Of a DNA stretch of 64,000 bases, positions 59,813 to 64,000 are shown one piece after another. The notes below the pieces were generated by a model. That model did not search any database. It worked only from the letters and a program-made list of their open reading frames with translations, and was not told the DNA's origin. A program made the position numbers and the translations under genes. The DNA comes from Carya illinoinensis (lineage: Eukaryota > Streptophyta > Magnoliopsida > Fagales > Juglandaceae), in NCBI RefSeq assembly GCF_018687715.1, contig NC_056760.1, forward strand, positions 35,602,001-35,666,000. The letters run 5' to 3'. The first letter of the stretch is position 1, and every line of letters begins with the position of its first letter.

Positions 59813-60124
59813 AGAGGGAGAGTGGGGTAATTTACACTAAAACGAAATGACATCATTTTATTCTAAGCTTTTTAATATGTGTAATATATATATATATAAA
59901 CCCAGGTAGGAACAGTGCCCCACCTGGCATCCTCCCCTCATGTCTTTTACAGGTTGGTTGCCCGCTCGTCCGCCTACCTAATGCAGGCAAGCTAGCCCAC
60001 TCGTCCCATTGTATATTCTTAATTTGTATCGAGAATGTACATGATTGAACTTCACTATCTAGGAAGATGTCAAAAAGATAATTTTCAAAATGTGTTAATT
60101 CTATTATGGCGACTATTCTGATAG

Positions 60125-60358
60125 GCCGTGGATTCAGAGATGAGATGAGATGATTTTAAATAAAAGATGAATGTTGAATAAAATATTATTAAAATTTTAT
60201 TTTTTAATATTATTATTGTTTTAAGATTTGAAAATGTTGAATTAGAATTTGAAACTTGTGAATTATTTATTATATTTTATGTAAAAATTTAAAAAAATTA
60301 TAATGATAAGATGAGATGAGATGTTTTCCGAATCTAAATGGGACCTAAAACAAAATTT
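60125..60358. repeat. MITE-like repeat with GATGAGATGAGATG ends
   Basis: It starts GTGGATTCAGAGATGAGATG and ends GATGAGATGTTTTCCGAATCTAAATGGGAC; GGATTC and GAATCT are short inverted ends. The GATGAGATGAGATG motif occurs at both ends in the same orientation, not inverted. The centre is AT-rich. No coding sequence is present. Confidence 0.6.
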
Positions 60359-61496
60359 TGGTCTAAATGTCTAAAGCAAACCGATCGTACAAGAAAAACA
60401 TGCTTAAATTCTGAGCAACATAAAATGAGGGATAAAGTTTACCGATTATTACATGACCAAAACAAGAAGTTAAAAGTGGTAAATCTAACTACATGATCAT
60501 GAGTATGAAAAAGAAGTTCATATATGCTCCAAAACTTGTCTTCTACCTACTCTTCGTCCATCCTTCCAAAACCATCTAACATGCATCCTCTGATTTCCAA
60601 CAGTAAAGCTTACAAGTTCAGGTACTGAAACATTTCACGTCAGTCCCACATGGATGCTCAAGTTGTCAAGCTCAAATGACGTTACGTCGAAACTTGAAAC
60701 ACAAAACATTTTAAATGCATATATTTCAAATGCAATTATTTTGACCCACAAATAAAATCCAAAATCAAGTGAATTTCCCATAACTGACGCCGGAAGTCAT
60801 GCAAATCAAGACAGGAGCTTATGATTTCTAGCTAGCGAGTAAAGCACGTACGGACGGACGAGGTCGTAAACCATGCATTCATGCTCCGCCTGCCATTCGC
60901 AGTTTCAGAGTCATGAGTACACTCATAAAAGAAACCTAATGCATGCACCTTTAATTACAAAGTAGACCGCCACAAATATTATACAGAGAAAAATAGAAGG
61001 TAGGTTAGCCCCTTGCAAACGAATAAAATATGATGTCCGTATCCAACAAAGATCATTAAAAGAGGGGGAAAAAAAAAAAAAAAAGCAATAAAGTAATAAT
61101 CTGTCTGAGAAATCTAAATTATTAACATAGTACGCAATGAAAATTATGAGTACTACGTAAAGGTTCCGTATATGTATTAATTATGTTTGTTGAAGTCATG
61201 TACTCATGTAAATCGTCATAAGTAGAAAGAACTCGACCACGTTGATTTTAAATGAATCTTCTAATCCATTCATCTTCATAAAACGTCATAGATGGAGTGC
61301 GCAGACTCTGTTTAATTAGATGATAGGTTAAGGATCAATCGCTTCACTTCTATTTATAATTAAAAATAATAATATTAATTTAGTCATAAAAAGATTTCAT
61401 AAAAATAAACTCAGGAACCATATTTTATGATCAGTATCACCTATATCTTTATATTAAATTAATATATCATAATAATATATATGCCATATTAATCTC
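60359..61496. other. Intergenic DNA, no gene identified
   Basis: There is no coding signal. An A-rich run (about 17 A residues) lies near 61068-61085 after GGGGG. Several short palindromic or AT-rich stretches are present. Confidence 0.6.
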
Positions 61497-61725
61497 TTAA
61501 TAGAGTTTTACTACTTATCATTTCTACACACTATACACCACACTTATTTTTATTTATTTTTAATATTTTATTTTGTTATATTCTTCTTAAACTAATTGAG
61601 TTTTTCTACTTATCATCTATATACCACATATTTGATCAGAGAAAAAAAATTAAAAATAAAAAAAATATATATCATAATATATAGTATATACGTAGAAATG
61701 ATGAGTGGAATTTTTTCCCTTAATA
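61497..61725. mobile_element. MITE with TTAATA target duplication (217 bp)
   Basis: The element at 61503-61719 is flanked by TTAATA on both sides (61497-61502 and 61720-61725). The left end contains CTACTTATCATTTCTAC. The right end, in reverse complement, contains CCACTCATCATTTCTAC, so inverted repeats of about 25 bases with a few mismatches are visible. An extra internal CTACTTATCAT copy occurs near 61608. It has no coding capacity. A TTA-type duplication would suit PIF/Harbinger-derived MITEs, but the superfamily is not certain. Confidence 0.75.
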
Positions 61726-61811
61726 TGAGAGAGATGTAGTTCTTGCACTATAATATCTTGCGTCATGCCTTCCCCAATCTATATATTATTGTTATGATAA
61801 ATTTAATTTAT

Positions 61812-64000
61812 ATTTTTTTTTTCTGAAATACTGATCTCATTAACCAAGATATTACAATCAGACACTACACTTTACAACACAACAAGCATAGTGATGAGAA
61901 ATCTACAATAGCTCTGAAGCCACAATGGACTTAATACATTGAGGACACACTTCAATATCATAGACATCCTCGGACTCCTCCAAAGCCGACTTTGCTAGCT
62001 GGTGGGCAGCCTTGTTTGCTTCCCTTTTGACATGAGACGTTGTCCACCTGATGCTTGAGTTTAGTATTTTCCTAGCATCCTCAATCAGGCAACCCCCCAT
62101 GCTCCAATCCACTTCCTTTCTAAGTAACAGATTCACCACATGCTTAAAATCACCCTTAAAGCAGACCTGCTGCAGACCAAGTTCCCTACAAAAAAACTGC
62201 AGCCACAAGTAGACCATAAGCTTCAGCATCCGATGAGCAGCCTTTGAGAGACCTTTGAGCACGGAGAGTACCTATAACCAATCCCTGGGAGTCTCTAACC
62301 ACGGCACCTATGCCAATACGCCCCTCCCTGTCTCTAACTGCAGCATCCCAATTAAGTTTAAACCAGTTACTCTCAGGTTTCTTCCACCTCTGGACGTCTA
62401 CTGGAACTCTTCCACTGGCTTCACCTGAGGGTGTGACAGATTCTTCATAAGCTCTAGCCTCTTCTACTGCCTTCTGAAACACGCTTGTGGGATGCAGGAA
62501 GTTCTTTCCATGGAGGACATCGTTCCTCCTGGACCAGATACCCTTCAAAACTACAGCACATTGTTTTAACTCAGTAGAGTCCAAGTTCTCAGCAAGGAGA
62601 GACCACACATCAAAGATAAAGTCACTATGGCATACCATCTTCTGGATCTTTTTGCTGCTCTGGTTCCAAACATCCTGTGTAGCAGGGCAGCTCCATAATG
62701 CATGGCTCGAAGTTTCAGGTGCTTGCTTGCAGATAAAACACAAATCATCACCCACAATCTTCCTTCTCTTCAGATTTGCCATGGTTGGTAATGCCTCACT
62801 GCATACTCTCCACACAAGCATCTTGACCCTCAGGTGGACCCTTAGCTTCCATATACCCTTCCAAATATGCTTGTCCTGAGCCCTATTTGATTACTCCCCT
62901 TCCAATTCATCCTCCATTTGTTGATGGAAATGGTAGCCACTCCTCACTGAGTATTGTCCATTGGTAGTATACGGCCAAACCATCCTATCCTCTCTACCTC
63001 CCACACTTACTGGAATGGCTTTTATTGCTTCAACCTCCCTTGGTGAAAATAGCTGTTGTAAGAGTGAGTCCTTCCAGGTCTTCAAATGTACCTCAATGAG
63101 GTCACTAACCTAATCACACCTGCAGTCAACTGGTCGAGGAGATGTAATCTGGAATGCAGGGAGAGAAGGGACCCAGCTATCCTTCCATATGTGCACCTTG
63201 CTTCCACTCCCTACCCTCCACAGGAGGCCTTTTTTCAGAATCCTCAAACCTGCTTGGATACCCCTCCATGCAAAGGATGGTCTTGACCCCAATTGTGCTT
63301 CCAACAGATTAGTCTTACTAAAATACTTTTGCTTGAGTACCTTGGCTGCTAGAGAAGTAGGATTCTGAAGGATTCTCCACCCTTGCTTTGAGAGTAAAGC
63401 CAAGTTGAAACTTCTAAAGTCTCTAAAACCTAGCCCCCCACTCTCTTTGCTATGACTAATCTGTTTCCAATTGACCCACTGAATCTTTGAGGATTCCTCA
63501 TTATAGCCCCACCAGAACTTCCTTAGTAATTGATTCAACTTTCTTGTTATTAAGCTTGGAATCAGAAAAATACTCATGGAATAGGTAGGGATGGCTTGCA
63601 ATACTACTTTGAGAAGAACTTCTTTACCTGCTGTAGATAGAAACTTAGCTTTCCAGTTAGTAACTGGAGACCAAGTCCTGTCCACAAGATTATGGAATTC
63701 TGCAATTTTCCTTCTACCCACAAGTGCTGGTAATCCCAGGTACCTTTCAAAGTTGCTACAAGAATTCACCTCTGCCTGCTTCAGAACTTGGTCCCTCACA
63801 CCCTGATTGGTGTTCCTGCTAAAAAAAATGGAAGACTTTTCTTTGTTGAGCACTTGGCTTGAGGCTCTACCATAAACTGTGAGAATGTCAAGCACAGTAG
63901 CCAGCTCTTAGGGGTTGGATTGACAGAAGAGAAGGCTATCATCCGCAAAAAATAGGTGGTTGACTGATATGGAACCTCTCCCTATTGGTGCAGGTGTAAT
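61812..64000 (-). mobile_element. LINE C: comparatively young L1-type LINE, continues past window
   Basis: The 3' end is at about 61812, where the minus strand runs into AAAAAAAAATATAAATT, a degenerate poly(A) tail. The element holds the reverse transcriptase end, zf-RVT and RNase H of ORF2 with few defects. Its 5' part lies beyond the right edge. Confidence 0.88.
61903..64000 (-). pseudogene. LINE C ORF2: reverse transcriptase end, zf-RVT, RNase H
   Basis: At the window edge the catalytic motif HLFFADDSLLFCQ is visible (about 63965-63925), then a TAA near 63910. The stretch 63895-63113 is open, with SSQVLNKEKSSIFFSRN, YLGLPALVGRRK and GGLGFRDFRSFNLALLSKQG. A stop lies at 63110 and another near 62886. 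The zf-RVT domain follows (CFICKQAPETSSHALWSCPA). RNase H starts with LNWDAAVRDREGRIGIGAVV and SDAEAYGLLVAA. A frame change in an A7 run near 62187 moves the rest (CFKGDFKHVVNLL, REANKAAHQLAKSA) into another frame, ending at 61903. There are only three stops and one frameshift in about 2 kb. Confidence 0.9.

Larger units (their letters stand above)
55937..60000 (-). mobile_element. Older outer hAT element, main part, decayed
   Basis: It contains a minus-strand hAT transposase relic. Its right end has the same layout as the 38569 element in inverse: GC-rich end, TATATA run, AACGAAATGACATCATTTTA motif, long (AG)n, then AT-rich sequence with TTTCAATTTTGAAAC repeats. The other terminus lies beyond the Athila insertion near 40590. 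The right terminus (about 59990, with AGGCAAGCTA) is approximate. Confidence 0.7.

Overview
This window is nuclear DNA of a flowering plant, most likely a woody eudicot. The evidence is a cytosolic ascorbate peroxidase gene with plant-type introns, plant Copia and Athila-type Gypsy retrotransposons, L1-type LINEs carrying DUF4283 and RNase H domains, hAT transposons with plant BED/hATC transposases, and AT-rich MITE-like repeats. The MITE-like repeats containing GATGAGATGAGATG remind me of Juglandaceae genomes, but that is recollection and not a test.

Only one ordinary gene is convincingly intact: APX (cytosolic L-ascorbate peroxidase) on the minus strand. It has nine coding exons between 6647 and 9992 encoding 250 residues, a 5'-UTR intron, a TATA box near 10505, an ABRE/G-box at 10667 and a heat-shock-element-like site at 10739. 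Two host-gene remnants are visible: a FAR1/FHY3-type DNA-binding domain at the left edge (minus) and a NOT4-like (CCR4-NOT subunit 4) pseudogene at about 19557-21480 (plus) that still holds an intron.

The rest is mostly mobile DNA. From left to right: 241-6300, AT-rich and mostly unresolved; APX; a complete but dead Copia element, 10937-15864 (minus), inserted upstream of APX in the same orientation; a 5'-truncated Copia, 17375-19556 (plus); the NOT4 pseudogene; decayed LINE A (minus, 21570-27290); a 2.8-kb solo-LTR candidate, 27497-30315, with 5-bp target duplication; unresolved DNA; decayed LINE B (plus, about 32100-37920); and a non-autonomous hAT element, 38569-40253.

A nested stack follows. 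An old hAT with a wrecked minus-strand transposase (about 40590-60000) was invaded by an Athila-like Gypsy element (40715-55931, TSD AATAT). The integrase gene of that element was later invaded by a 4.2-kb hAT (47572-51820, TSD GTTTCTAC) whose transposase is almost intact. The right end carries three MITE-like repeats and LINE C (minus, 61812 to beyond the window), which is comparatively young.

I saw no CRISPR array, tRNA, rRNA or organellar DNA, and no new multi-gene system. The most informative structures are the nested hAT/Athila/hAT stack, the near-intact hAT transposase, the C:G-to-T:A style decay of the Athila polyprotein, a 29-bp perfect hairpin in the Athila 3' LTR, and the Copia LTR lying against the APX promoter.
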